A DNA stretch of 64,000 nt from contig MVQO01000199.1 in assembly GCA_002067585.1 (NCBI GenBank), forward strand, positions 1 through 64,000. Reading direction: 5' to 3'. Under the pieces are notes generated by a model. It made no database searches. It worked only from the letters and a program-made list of their open reading frames with translations, and was not told where the DNA came from. This document shows, one piece after another, positions 37,046 through 46,433 of this stretch. This DNA is from Syntrophorhabdus sp. PtaB.Bin027 (lineage in GTDB: Bacteria; Desulfobacterota; Syntrophorhabdia; Syntrophorhabdales; Syntrophorhabdaceae). Within the stretch, counting starts at the first letter, position 1. Each line of letters begins with the position of its first letter. The position numbers were made by a program, and so were the translations under genes.

Positions 37046-38320
37046 ATGCAGAAGAAAGCACTTATAGTTGGTATTGACGGTGTTCCTTTCGGCTTAATCA
37101 CCAGAATGATGGAGCAGGGACACATGAAAGAATTGAAGCATATGTGCGAAGGAGATTACACAATTCACAAGATGCACGCATCCTATCCTGACATTTCCAG
37201 CGTGTCGTGGACATCATTCATGACAGGCGCTAATCCTGCTGAGCACGGTATTTATGGCTTTACTGACCTTAAGCCAAATTCTTATGACCTTTACTTCCCC
37301 AACTCTCGTGACATTAAAGCACCCACCTTCTGGCAGACCCTCCAGAAACAAAAAAAAATAAAACGGGTTCTTGTTCTGAACATCCCGAATACCTACCCTG
37401 CCTTTCCCATCGATGGTCTTCTCGTATCTGGATTCGTTGCTATCGATTTTAACAAAGCAGTCTACCCTACCTCTTATGTTGCTCCTTTACAGCGTATGGG
37501 ATACGTTATTGATGTGGACCTCATGAAGGCAAGGCAGGATAAGGATGGGTTCTACCAAGATCTCATGGATAGCCTGGCTGTAAGAGAAAAGGTGTCCATC
37601 AACCTTATCACTGAGGAAGAGTGGGACATAGCTACAATCTGCATAACAGAGACTGACAGGCTTCACCATTTTTTCTTCGATAAAAAAGATACTCCTGTAT
37701 TTCACGATTTCTACAAAAGAGTTGACACCTTCATTGGTAATATTTACAGGGCATTTGAAAAGAAATATGGCAAAGATTTTCTCTTTCTCGTCCTCTCTGA
37801 TCATGGTTTCACCGAACAGGTTGCAGAAGTGAATCTTAACGCCCTGCTCAGGGACAGTGGATATCTCGTAACAGATGAAAGTAGAGATTACTATGATAAA
37901 ATTGAAAAGGGGACTATAGCTTTTGCCATGGATCCGGGGCGTATATATATCCATTACGAAAAGAAATTCCCCCGTGGCCAGGTAAAATCCTCTGAAACAG
38001 AACAGATTAAAAAAGCGCTGAAAGCGGTTTTCCTAGAACTCGCTGACACTAATGGCACAAAAGTCATCAAGGAAGTTGTCGATAAGGAAGAGATTTACAA
38101 GGGGCCTTACTATGATAACGCACCTGACCTGATATGCATTTCAAATGAAGGATACGACCTCAAGGGGAATTTGAGGAGAAAGGAGGTTTTCTCATCAGAC
38201 ATTTTCAAAGGTATGCACACAGGTGAGGACGCAACCCTTATAACACCAAAAAACATAACCTTTGATCAACAGGTGACTATAGAAAACCCCCCTAACATAA
38301 TTATGAACTATTTTTTATGA
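37046..38320 (+). CDS. AlkP-superfamily phosphodiesterase/nucleotide pyrophosphatase (1 of 3)
   Basis: A 424-residue protein of the type I phosphodiesterase/nucleotide pyrophosphatase group. The metal site is outlined by ALIVGIDGVP (first Asp), SSVSWTSFMTGANPAEHGIYG (nucleophile region, Ser or Thr), TETDRLHHFFF (Asp, His), LVLSDHGF (Asp, His) and a C-terminal G-M-H-T-G block. It is smaller than the two paralogues in this window and lacks their LGYF tail. No signal peptide, so it is probably cytoplasmic. It heads a unit with cysD and cysN (19-base gap), suggesting the substrate could be a nucleotide such as APS or a nucleotide-activated intermediate. Substrate unknown. Confidence 0.75.
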   Translation: MQKKALIVGIDGVPFGLITRMMEQGHMKELKHMCEGDYTIHKMHASYPDISSVSWTSFMTGANPAEHGIYGFTDLKPNSYDLYFPNSRDIKAPTFWQTLQKQKKIKRVLVLNIPNTYPAFPIDGLLVSGFVAIDFNKAVYPTSYVAPLQRMGYVIDVDLMKARQDKDGFYQDLMDSLAVREKVSINLITEEEWDIATICITETDRLHHFFFDKKDTPVFHDFYKRVDTFIGNIYRAFEKKYGKDFLFLVLSDHGFTEQVAEVNLNALLRDSGYLVTDESRDYYDKIEKGTIAFAMDPGRIYIHYEKKFPRGQVKSSETEQIKKALKAVFLELADTNGTKVIKEVVDKEEIYKGPYYDNAPDLICISNEGYDLKGNLRRKEVFSSDIFKGMHTGEDATLITPKNITFDQQVTIENPPNIIMNYFL

Positions 38321-38339
38321 TACAGGAAGGAGGTCTTGG

Positions 38340-39143
38340 ATGGATCATTTAGACGCGCTCGAAAACAAAAGTATCTACATCATCAGAGAAGCGTACTACC
38401 GTTTTAAGAATATTGCCATGCTATGGTCTGTAGGCAAGGATTCTACTACATTGTTATGGCTCATACGAAAGGCATTTTTTGGCAAGATTCCTTTCCCCAT
38501 AATCCACATCGACACGAGCTACAAGTTTCCTGATATGTATGAGTTCAGAGACAGGCTTGCTCGTGAATGGAATTTTCCCCTTATTGTAGGAAGGAATGAG
38601 GAAAAACTTGCAGCGGGCATGAGCCCATCTTCTGGCATGAAGCTGGAGTGCTGCACAGAACTTAAGACAAATGCCTTAAAGCAGGTTATTGACAAATACA
38701 AGTTTAAAGCAATATTTCTGGGTATCAGGCGGGATGAGCACGGTATCAGAGCTAAGGAACGGTATTTCTCTCCCAGGGATGACCAGTTCCAGTGGAATTA
38801 TGAGAATCAGCCTGCAGAGATATGGGACCAATATAAATCATACCTGGACAAAGAGGAGCATTACCGGGTTCATCCGATTCTTCATTTCACAGAACTCGAT
38901 ATCTGGAAATATATCCAGCGTGAGAAACTGCCAATCATTCATCTCTACCTGGCAAAAGAAGGAAAAAGATATCGCAGCATCGGATGTGTACCCTGTTGTT
39001 CTCCTATTGAATCAAGTGCCACAACCATCGAAGATATGATTAATGAGGTGGCAGCATCAAAAACATCGGAACGGGCTGGAAGGGCACAGGACAAGGAAAA
39101 CATATATACCATGCAAAAACTGCGGGCATTAGGATACATGTAG
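38340..39143 (+). CDS. cysD: Sulfate adenylyltransferase subunit 2-like (CysD) PP-loop protein
   Basis: A 267-residue CysD-like enzyme that with CysN makes adenosine phosphosulfate from ATP and sulfate. The PP-loop is MLWSVGKDSTTLLWLIRKAF (E. coli has S-I-G-K-D-S). HIDTSYKFPDMYEFRD and GIRRDEHGIRAKERYFSPRD follow the CysD pattern. The C-terminal part, however, has RSIGCVPCCSPIESSATT, a Cys-rich stretch more like PAPS/APS reductases. The protein is shorter than E. coli CysD (302). GGAAGGAGG precedes the ATG, and cysN follows after 10 bases. The end is MQKLRALGYM, where E. coli CysD has a related GYF tail. Confidence 0.8.
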   Translation: MDHLDALENKSIYIIREAYYRFKNIAMLWSVGKDSTTLLWLIRKAFFGKIPFPIIHIDTSYKFPDMYEFRDRLAREWNFPLIVGRNEEKLAAGMSPSSGMKLECCTELKTNALKQVIDKYKFKAIFLGIRRDEHGIRAKERYFSPRDDQFQWNYENQPAEIWDQYKSYLDKEEHYRVHPILHFTELDIWKYIQREKLPIIHLYLAKEGKRYRSIGCVPCCSPIESSATTIEDMINEVAASKTSERAGRAQDKENIYTMQKLRALGYM

Positions 39144-39153
39144 GAGGAAGGAA

Positions 39154-40371
39154 ATGGAAGAAAAAGCATTACCCATCGTAATAACAGGCCACATTGACCA
39201 CGGGAAGAGCACTCTTATCGGTAGGCTTCTCTATGATACTGGAATTTTGAAAGAAGACCGATACCAAGAGATCACTGCTTCTTCCTCGCTCCTTGGTAAA
39301 GAAACTGAGTTTGCCTTTGTTCTCGACGCCCTTGAAGAAGAACGGGAAAAAGGTATAACCATAGATACGACACAGATCTATTTTCAGACACCGAAGAGGA
39401 AATATGTAATCATAGATGCACCTGGCCATAAGGAATTTCTTCGTAACATGATTACAGGCGCCTCCTATGCAGATGCTGCCGTTCTCATCATTGACTCGAA
39501 TGAGGGTATAATGGAGCAGACAAAACGTCATGGTTATCTCCTGAGTATGGTAGGCATCAAAGACATCTGCGTTCTCATAAATAAAATGGATCTTGTGGGT
39601 TACTCGAAGGACATCTATGACAGGGTTGTTGCCGGTATGAAGGATTTCTTTGGAAATCTATCATTGCGACCCAGGTTCTACATCCCCATATCAGCTCTCA
39701 AAGGGAACAATGTTGCCAAAAGGGACCCCTCCATCACCTGGTATGAGGGCCCATGTCTTTTTGAGGCCCTTGATGAGCTTGAATTTAAGACCTTTGAAGA
39801 ACGGCCATTTCGTTTTCCGGTTCAGGATGTCTACCGCATTGGCAATGAAAAGATCGTGGCAGGAAGGATTGAATCAGGCGAAGTCGCTGTTGGTGAAACT
39901 GTGTATCTCTTGTCTAAAGGTTTAAGAGTCAAGATTAAAGAGATAAGGAAATTCCTGGAAGACAATATTAAAACTGCTTCCTATGGTGAATCAATCGGTC
40001 TCATTGTAGAAGGTGCAAACGGAATTAAACGAGGCGATATTCTTTCAGGTGACAACAACGTCAGGACAGTAAAGGATTTTGATGCTAACCTTTTCTGGTT
40101 CTATGGAGAATACAACAAGGGAGACAAGATCCAGATTAAGTGTACTACACAGGAGAGCTATTGTTCTCTCTCAATAACTGAAAAGTTTGATCCTGCCACC
40201 ATGGACAAGAAAAAAGAGGGTTTACATCACCTCGAAATCGGAGAAATAGCCAAGGCAAAGATCAAACTACGCAAGAAAATAGCCATCGATACCTTCTCTT
40301 ACATTCCTGAGATGGGAAGGTTTATCCTAGAAAAGAATGGCATACCGGTTGGTGGAGGAATAATCGTCTGA
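39154..40371 (+). CDS. cysN: Sulfate adenylyltransferase subunit 1-like (CysN) GTPase
   Basis: A 405-residue translation-factor-type GTPase. It has G1 GHIDHGKSTLIGRLLYDTG, the CysN-type switch EREKGITIDTTQIYF, DAPGHKEFLRNMITGASYA and NKMD. It is followed by two beta-barrel domains. GTP hydrolysis drives APS synthesis by CysD. No APS kinase (CysC) domain is fused. No CysH, CysC or sulfite reductase gene is in the window, so the APS is probably used for sulfation or another local purpose rather than shown assimilation. Last gene of the plus-strand AlkP-cysD-cysN unit. Confidence 0.85.
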   Translation: MEEKALPIVITGHIDHGKSTLIGRLLYDTGILKEDRYQEITASSSLLGKETEFAFVLDALEEEREKGITIDTTQIYFQTPKRKYVIIDAPGHKEFLRNMITGASYADAAVLIIDSNEGIMEQTKRHGYLLSMVGIKDICVLINKMDLVGYSKDIYDRVVAGMKDFFGNLSLRPRFYIPISALKGNNVAKRDPSITWYEGPCLFEALDELEFKTFEERPFRFPVQDVYRIGNEKIVAGRIESGEVAVGETVYLLSKGLRVKIKEIRKFLEDNIKTASYGESIGLIVEGANGIKRGDILSGDNNVRTVKDFDANLFWFYGEYNKGDKIQIKCTTQESYCSLSITEKFDPATMDKKKEGLHHLEIGEIAKAKIKLRKKIAIDTFSYIPEMGRFILEKNGIPVGGGIIV

Positions 40372-40404
40372 TAGCATTTTAGAGATCTTAAGATGAAAGA
40401 GCTT

Positions 40405-40773
40405 TTATTGCACGGTGTCCGTCCGGGCCTTCTTCATACTCTCAAGTTCGTTTCGGAGAATGGCATATTGTTGCGAAAGATCCTTTAATCTGTTTGTGAG
40501 TTTTGATATAACCACTGAAAAATGAAGGCTTATGAGAATAAGGAACATAAAGGCAAACAAGAACAGGGTTGATACATTAGAAACCGCGCCAATAAAATGG
40601 GATATCCATTTCAGCAGATCAAACCATACCATAAGGACCAGGATACCGAACCACGTTGCAAACCATAGCTGTGAATATTCTTCCCTCAGCTTTCGTCTTC
40701 TCACAAGATCCACAACGAGTAGAAGCATGGCAATACAAATCACAAACGTGACTATTTTAATACGAAAAGACAT
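40405..40773 (-). CDS. DUF2304 small membrane protein
   Basis: A 122-residue protein with three membrane helices and a C-terminal coiled coil (LTNRLKDLSQQYAILRNELE). The R-R-R-K-L-R-E-x-Y-S-x-L-W pattern after the first helix is typical of DUF2304. These proteins are usually next to GT2 dolichyl-phosphate-mannose-synthase-like enzymes in glycan loci, as here. It probably acts as a membrane partner of the glycosyltransferase. Last gene of a minus-strand five-gene unit. Confidence 0.75.
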   Translation of the reverse strand: MSFRIKIVTFVICIAMLLLVVDLVRRRKLREEYSQLWFATWFGILVLMVWFDLLKWISHFIGAVSNVSTLFLFAFMFLILISLHFSVVISKLTNRLKDLSQQYAILRNELESMKKARTDTVQ

Positions 40774-40799
40774 ACTTACCTCCTCTTAAAACATCTCTC

Positions 40800-41531
40800 T
40801 CACCGTCTTAAAAGTGTCACAATAATAGACAGGAACATCTTAAAAATATAATATAACGGTTTAAGTCCGCTGTGCATTGACTTGTCATCAGGGCTAGGGA
40901 ACATCCTTACAGGAACCTCTTTTATTCTGAACCCTGCCCGATGAAGCATAATTATTACGTCGGCATCTGGATAGTCAATAGGAAATTTGTCACCGGCAAG
41001 AAGATGGAACGCTCTGCGGTTCATTGCCTGATAGCCTGATGTCGGATCGGTAACCTTTTGCCCTGTAAAAAATGTGGCAATAGCGCTGAAGAGCCTCATA
41101 CCGATCATCCTGACCACCGGTGCTCTATAAGCAGGCCAATCAAGACCTTCTTTCTGAGAAATAAGAAAACGCGACCCAATGGTGATATCTGCAGTTCCAC
41201 TTTGAACAGGGTTAATAAGATCATAAATACAGGTGGGGTCATGCTGGCCATCACCGTCTAGTTGCACAAGAAAATTGTATCTATTTCTTGTTGCATATAT
41301 ATAACCGGTCTGAAGTGCGCCACCATAACCCAGACTGAAAGGATTTGAGATTACTGACGCACCAGCGTCAAGAGCCCTTGCCCTCGTATCATCACTGGAT
41401 CCGTCATCAATCACTAACACGTCAAAATACGGGTAATTGGCTTTAATCTGTGTGACAATAGGTGCGATGTGGGCACCTTCATTATGGGCAGGGATGATCA
41501 CAATTGTCCTTTCAAGCTCATTTTCGACCAT
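40800..41531 (-). CDS. GT2 glycosyltransferase, polyprenyl-phosphate sugar synthase-like
   Basis: A 243-residue soluble GT-A enzyme. It begins IVIIPAHNEGAHI, with VLVIDDGSSDDT (nucleotide binding), LVQLDGDGQHDP (D-x-D metal site) and a QKVTDPTSGYQAMNR block. The similarity is to dolichyl/undecaprenyl-phosphate mannose or glucose synthases. It lacks C-terminal membrane helices, which fits a partnership with the DUF2304 protein. The product would feed membrane enzymes such as the GT39 protein at 47.6-49.2 kb. Overlaps the acyltransferase by 14 bases. Confidence 0.85.
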   Translation of the reverse strand: MVENELERTIVIIPAHNEGAHIAPIVTQIKANYPYFDVLVIDDGSSDDTRARALDAGASVISNPFSLGYGGALQTGYIYATRNRYNFLVQLDGDGQHDPTCIYDLINPVQSGTADITIGSRFLISQKEGLDWPAYRAPVVRMIGMRLFSAIATFFTGQKVTDPTSGYQAMNRRAFHLLAGDKFPIDYPDADVIIMLHRAGFRIKEVPVRMFPSPDDKSMHSGLKPLYYIFKMFLSIIVTLLRR

Positions 41532-42075
41532 CCGACCTCACCACGCTTCTATTATTGTCTGGACCTGCTTTGAGTTCTTTTAAGGATTTTATCGGTTGTG
41601 CTGGATTACCTGCCACCCACATGTAGTCTTCGATGTCTTTCGTTACCACTGAACCAGGGCCAATAAGTGCACCCTCCCCTATGGTAACACCTGGTAGGAT
41701 AATTGCCCCAACCCCCACAAAAGCACCCTTTCCAATTTTTACATTCTCAATTTTTTTACCACCGACGATATCTCGTTGCAATGGCGTAGGATTGTAATGG
41801 GCAAGTATCTTGACCTCCCTTGTCAGCCAAGCCCCTTCCTCGATTTCCACCATGTCTGGATGAATGGAATCGATAACCACGTGGTAGGCAATGAAGACAC
41901 TCCAGACATTTTTTATGCGTACTCCCCTCATCTTGTGAAGGAGTGCTGTAATAAAAGATGGATACGGAACATGATAGGCTATCAGTCCCATAATGGCTTT
42001 ATAAAGATCGCCAAAAGAAAAGAACAGTCGGTTTGCCTTTTTATATTGTTCCATCATCCAGTTATCGTCATTCAA
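41518..42075 (-). CDS. Left-handed beta-helix (hexapeptide) acyltransferase, WcaF-like
   Basis: A 185-residue O-acetyltransferase-like protein. Hexapeptide repeats are visible in the second half (VKIGKGAFVGVGAIILPGVT, IGEGALIGPGSVVTKDI). The catalytic-type His lies near IDSIHPDMVEIEEGAWLT or ILAHYNPTP. The C-terminal WVAGNPAQPIK is the usual closing motif. It probably acetylates a sugar residue of the surface glycan. It overlaps neighbours on both sides (14 and 8 bases). Confidence 0.8.
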   Translation of the reverse strand: MNDDNWMMEQYKKANRLFFSFGDLYKAIMGLIAYHVPYPSFITALLHKMRGVRIKNVWSVFIAYHVVIDSIHPDMVEIEEGAWLTREVKILAHYNPTPLQRDIVGGKKIENVKIGKGAFVGVGAIILPGVTIGEGALIGPGSVVTKDIEDYMWVAGNPAQPIKSLKELKAGPDNNRSVVRSDGRK

Positions 42076-43738
42076 AATATCCCAGGCTTTTCAAGTGGGC
42101 CTTCAATTCCTCTTCCTCTTCTTTGGTGTAGACCTCACCTGTTGCAAAACTACATGTATTCAAATCACCTGTTTCGATAGGGTTTTGTTCAAGAATCTCC
42201 TTCTCAATAGCATCCTTTAGTACCATGCCGTCCATGTCAGGGTCAACGGGTAAACCCATAAGATATAGAATGGTCGGTGCAATGTCCATGATATTACCAT
42301 TTATAATCGTGGAGTTACTCTTTAACCCAGCGCCCTTCACCATGAGAATTCCATCCATCCTGTGAGAGCTGGAAAGTCCACGAGAGTAATCAAGGGTACG
42401 ATGGGAGGCGAATTCATACTCGCCAAATGCAACTATTTCAAGTCCCTTTGGCAAAAAAACAATATCTGGTGCCGTTAATGTGTGAGGTCCAGAATAGAGT
42501 TCTTCTTTTCTGTAAATCTCTTCGATGACATGATGTCCTGTCTCTGGGTCTGTAAGACCCCTCAATTCTTTAATTATTTCTTCCCTTACAGCTTTGTATT
42601 CTTCGCCTCTCCTGATAATTCCCCCTGGCTCTCTCCCTTCTAAGTTTACATATATTTGGCCTGCTGTGCTTCCAATAGCATAGGCTTTTGAAGTACCCCA
42701 ATCAACATCCTCGAAGGAGAGAAAAAACTTCTTAAGCCATGAAGAACCTTGACCGAAGCGAGTCTTGTGCTTTAGTCGTCCTAGACCAACTGAAAGTAAA
42801 ATATGGTAGAAGGTCATGGGTGACACACCAAGGCGAAATAAAAGGTGCTTGAATCTTGTCATGACCCTTTTCCTTAATTTTAAGAAACCTTTTTTAATGA
42901 GAAAATTATTAACATAAAAAAGCTTTTTTAAAGCCCCGGCACCGTGATCGGACATAACAACGAGAATAGCATTTTCTCTTTCGCACCAGTCCATCACATC
43001 ACAAAGAATACTGTCCATGTACTCATAGAACTGGGGAATGACATCGATATAACGTTCCTCGTATTGTCCATGACGGAAATGCCGCCTATCATAAGTGTGC
43101 CAGAGTTCGTGCTGTAAAACATCGATCCCCTGATACACAGCAACGAAAAGATCCCAATCTTCCTGACTGAGAAGAAAATCCATGGCTTGCTTTTGTTTTG
43201 ATGTAACCTCATACAAATGTTTCAAAAATCGATCTTCCTGTTTTCTTGAATATGATTCTGTAATATGGATCTGGTATTTCCCTGCCACCCTATCAAGCTC
43301 TTTAGCTATAGAAAAAGGATGGGTGAAATCATTCCTACCTGAAGGTGTCAGCATTCCTGAAACCATTATTCCGTTCACAGGATCAGGAGGATACGTCACC
43401 GGGACATTAAAGATACAAACCTTCCTGTCAGCCTCTGTCGCAATGGTCCAGAATGCCTTCCCGTTGCGCATTCGTGCACTGATGGGTGAAAGTTCATAGC
43501 TTCCTTCTTTACGGTAAATAAAATCGAAAATGCCATGTTTGCCAGGATTCTTACCAGTCATGAAGGAAGACCAAGCAGAACCTGTAATAGGAGGAATTGT
43601 TGTTCTCAGCTTCCCGGAGGCCCCCCCATCCTTAAGTGCCTTAAATGAGGGCAACCTGCCCCTATCGATCAACGACTCAATTATCTCGGGACTCGCACCA
43701 TCTAGACCAAGAACAAAAACCTTTTGGTTCAAAGCCAT
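42068..43738 (-). CDS. AlkP-superfamily phosphodiesterase (2 of 3)
   Basis: A 556-residue cytoplasmic-looking AlkP/NPP family protein. Metal-site segments are KVFVLGLDGASPEIIESL, PPITGSAWSSFMTGKNPGKHG (nucleophile region), YQGIDVLQHELW, ILVVMSDHGAG and SSHRMDGILMVKG. The C-terminus is EELKAHLKSLGYFE. Members near O-antigen and capsule genes are thought to act on nucleotide-sugar or lipid-phosphate substrates, but this is not established. It forms a unit with the acyltransferase, GT2 and DUF2304 genes downstream (8-base overlap). Confidence 0.75.
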   Translation of the reverse strand: MALNQKVFVLGLDGASPEIIESLIDRGRLPSFKALKDGGASGKLRTTIPPITGSAWSSFMTGKNPGKHGIFDFIYRKEGSYELSPISARMRNGKAFWTIATEADRKVCIFNVPVTYPPDPVNGIMVSGMLTPSGRNDFTHPFSIAKELDRVAGKYQIHITESYSRKQEDRFLKHLYEVTSKQKQAMDFLLSQEDWDLFVAVYQGIDVLQHELWHTYDRRHFRHGQYEERYIDVIPQFYEYMDSILCDVMDWCERENAILVVMSDHGAGALKKLFYVNNFLIKKGFLKLRKRVMTRFKHLLFRLGVSPMTFYHILLSVGLGRLKHKTRFGQGSSWLKKFFLSFEDVDWGTSKAYAIGSTAGQIYVNLEGREPGGIIRRGEEYKAVREEIIKELRGLTDPETGHHVIEEIYRKEELYSGPHTLTAPDIVFLPKGLEIVAFGEYEFASHRTLDYSRGLSSSHRMDGILMVKGAGLKSNSTIINGNIMDIAPTILYLMGLPVDPDMDGMVLKDAIEKEILEQNPIETGDLNTCSFATGEVYTKEEEEELKAHLKSLGYFE

Positions 43739-43791
43739 TTCTACAAAATCTCCACACAGAAAACTACCCTGGAATACTTTTACCAGGCAAC

Positions 43792-44847
43792 TTATCTACT
43801 CTCAGCAAATAAGCCGCTTTTCAGGATTCCTGATCTAGCAAACATTGCCAGGTTTATTGCAAGGGTAATTGCCACAATAATCAACGATACCAGAATCCTT
43901 TGTCCAACAGCAAAAGCAACTGCCTCCGGATGGGAAGCGCCGATGAATTTAAGTGCCCCATAAGATCCCATCTCAATGACGCCCAGGCCACCAGGAGTGA
44001 CATTAATAAAACCGGCAAGCTGAACAAGAGAAGCAGCAAAAAATACATCAAAGAATGTGAATGTGATCCCGAATACCACTCCAACAGCATAGAAACGAAG
44101 GGCAATAAAGATATACTTTATAAAACTCCACGCCAATACAGAACATAGTGTATTTTTTTTTATTGGAATATATTCCAGGACTGCGGCAGGATCAGTCCTT
44201 TTCCATCTCTTAAGAATCGGTAATCTCAGAACCAGGTTGATGGCACGAGAATATAGAACTATTAGATATGGAAGGATCTCGTTATTCTTCCACAAAAATA
44301 AACCAAAAACCATCCCAACTATTCCAACTGGGATGATGAGCATTCCCAGTTTATTTTTACCCAGTAACATAAGAAAAGTTGATATAATGATCACCAGTAG
44401 CACAACGACATCAAAAAGCCTGTCGAGGAACACTGACAACAATGCAGTAGAGGTCTTTACCTCTTTGTATTGCTTCATAAAAAATATTCTTACACCAACA
44501 AGGCTCACATCGCTGGGCACAAAAAGACCCACTGCATAACTATTCATCAGCCATTGATAGAAGTGCAAAAAATCCAGACGCTTATTGGGTAATTCAGACA
44601 ACAGAGACTTCAGAACTTTCAACCACCGAATGTTATGTATAAAAGTAAAACAAGCCGTAAAGAAAAAAACAAGACCTATCGCAGGCCGGCTAACAACCGA
44701 AATCTTGATAACATCTGATAATCCCCAGTAGTAGACGCCGATGACTAAGAGAAAAAGCGCGAGAAGCCACTGCCACACAACCCGGTTCATTCTTGACAAA
44801 CCTTTTTCACCCTGTATCTCGGCTTTTTTGGTAATAACATGATACAC
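43792..44847 (-). CDS. Lysylphosphatidylglycerol synthase TM-domain / flippase-like protein
   Basis: A 351-residue polytopic protein (about 8 helices) of the LPG_synthase_TM/UPF0104 family. VDVSLVGVRIFFMKQYKEVK-type text around SDVSLVGVRI, DRLFDVVVLLVI and INVTPGGLGVIEMGSYGAL are the usual family blocks. Members near glycan genes are proposed lipid or glycolipid translocases. The soluble aminoacyl-transfer domain of MprF is absent. It is first of the minus-strand five-gene unit and divergent from the MBOAT gene. Confidence 0.8.
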   Translation of the reverse strand: MYHVITKKAEIQGEKGLSRMNRVVWQWLLALFLLVIGVYYWGLSDVIKISVVSRPAIGLVFFFTACFTFIHNIRWLKVLKSLLSELPNKRLDFLHFYQWLMNSYAVGLFVPSDVSLVGVRIFFMKQYKEVKTSTALLSVFLDRLFDVVVLLVIIISTFLMLLGKNKLGMLIIPVGIVGMVFGLFLWKNNEILPYLIVLYSRAINLVLRLPILKRWKRTDPAAVLEYIPIKKNTLCSVLAWSFIKYIFIALRFYAVGVVFGITFTFFDVFFAASLVQLAGFINVTPGGLGVIEMGSYGALKFIGASHPEAVAFAVGQRILVSLIIVAITLAINLAMFARSGILKSGLFAESR

Positions 44848-44910
44848 ATATTACCATATTCCCTTGGAAAACTGAGAAAGAAAAGAAGGATCACAGGATC
44901 ACATAAAGAT

Positions 44911-44940
44911 TTGGCATTGATTTAGTACCTGTTTGATAAT
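44911..44940 (+). promoter_or_regulatory. Sigma-70 type promoter of the first MBOAT-SGNH unit
   Basis: TTGGCA (44911-44916) and GATAAT (44935-44940), each one mismatch from consensus, with 18-base spacing. They lie 37 bases before the GTG start at 44977 in the divergent gap after the flippase-like gene. Confidence 0.45.
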
Positions 44941-44976
44941 ACTATATTTCTTTATACTTAAAAGGAATATCGGTCA

Positions 44977-46428
44977 GTGCTTTTCAATTCATATGTATTT
45001 ATTCTTCTTTTTCTTCCCTTAACTTTATTTATTTATTTCTTTTTGAACAGAAAAAAACTGATTCTGGCCTCAAAGGCCTGGCTTGTACTTGCCTCTCTCT
45101 TTTTTTATGGGTGGTGGAATCCAGTCTACATTCCTCTCATCCTTGGAAGCATCCTCTTTAATTATGGGATAGGGTTGACTCTTACAAGGGCCAAGCAATC
45201 CCAATCTAGGCTTTTTTTGATCATTGGAATTCTAGGCAATCTGATATTATTAGCTTATTTCAAATATACGGATTTCTTTATAAACAATATCAACCATATA
45301 ACCGGCAGTCACATAAGACTGCTCCAGATAGCCCTGCCGTTGGGCATTAGCTTCTTCACATTCACCCAGATTGCATATCTTGTGGATGTATACAGACGTA
45401 TGGCCAAGGAATACAGCGTGCTCAACTATTTTCTTTTTGTCACATTTTTTCCTCACCTTCTTGCAGGCCCAATCATCCACCATAAGGAGATGATGCCTCA
45501 GTTTGACCGATTAAAAAATAAGCTTTTAAATAATAAGAACCTTGTTCATGGTCTCCTCCTTTTTTTTGTTGGCCTGTTCAAAAAGGTGAGTATTGCAGAT
45601 ACCCTTGCTGTATGGGTCGACCAGGGTTTCGACCACGCTGTCATCCTAAATATTGTGGAGGCTTGGACTGTCTCCCTTTCCTATTCTCTTCAACTTTATT
45701 TTGACTTCTCAGGTTATACCGATATGGCACTCGGTTCTTCTCTCATGTTCAACATAAGGCTCCCTATCAATTTCAATACTCCTTACAGATCGATCAACAT
45801 ACAGGAATTCTGGCGTAGATGGCATATAACTTTGGGCAGATTTATCAGGGATTACGTCTATATACCCTTGGGTGGAAACAGGGTATCTGAAATACGGATT
45901 ATCATAAACCTTATGATCACCTTCTTCATCATCGGTTTGTGGCATGGAGCTGGTTGGACATTCGTCTGCTGGGGACTGATGCATGGACTTGCCATTGTGG
46001 TACAAAGAACCTGGAAAAGGTTGAACATACACCTTCCAAAACCTCTTGCCTGGCTTCTTACATTCAATTTTGTTAATTTTTCATGGATTTTTTTTAGGGC
46101 AAGAAACTTTGATGATGCTATCAAAGTGGTGAAAGGTATGTTTGGTGCCCATGGCCTGGGGGTAACCGGTTATATCAACCATGCCTTTGAGTCTTTTAAG
46201 ACGTTTCGAGCTACTCTAAAATATTGGCTGGAAAATATTGACGGAAATATTTACACCCTTGTTTTCATTATCATCTGTCTTATGTTGTCCATTTATTTTC
46301 GTAATTCAAACGACATGGAACAGCGATTTTCTCCAACATGGAAGAATGCCTGTATGCTGGGTTTACTTTCATTGTACGCCATGCTTAATCTGCAAAAGGC
46401 AAGTCAATTCATATATTTTATTTTTTAA
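44977..46428 (+). CDS. MBOAT O-acyltransferase, AlgI/PatA-like (module 1)
   Basis: A 483-residue membrane protein with about 11-12 helices. Family hallmarks are FFPHLLAGPIIHHKEMMPQF, YFDFSGYTDMALG, EFWRRWHITLGRFIRDYVYI and the catalytic His in IGLWHGAGWTFVCWG (near residue 321). AlgI-type MBOATs move an acyl group across the membrane to acylate polysaccharide. A GTG start with AAGGAA upstream is used. An SGNH-type partner follows after 5 bases, the usual two-component arrangement. Confidence 0.92.
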   Translation: MLFNSYVFILLFLPLTLFIYFFLNRKKLILASKAWLVLASLFFYGWWNPVYIPLILGSILFNYGIGLTLTRAKQSQSRLFLIIGILGNLILLAYFKYTDFFINNINHITGSHIRLLQIALPLGISFFTFTQIAYLVDVYRRMAKEYSVLNYFLFVTFFPHLLAGPIIHHKEMMPQFDRLKNKLLNNKNLVHGLLLFFVGLFKKVSIADTLAVWVDQGFDHAVILNIVEAWTVSLSYSLQLYFDFSGYTDMALGSSLMFNIRLPINFNTPYRSINIQEFWRRWHITLGRFIRDYVYIPLGGNRVSEIRIIINLMITFFIIGLWHGAGWTFVCWGLMHGLAIVVQRTWKRLNIHLPKPLAWLLTFNFVNFSWIFFRARNFDDAIKVVKGMFGAHGLGVTGYINHAFESFKTFRATLKYWLENIDGNIYTLVFIIICLMLSIYFRNSNDMEQRFSPTWKNACMLGLLSLYAMLNLQKASQFIYFIF

Positions 46429-46433
46429 TAAAC

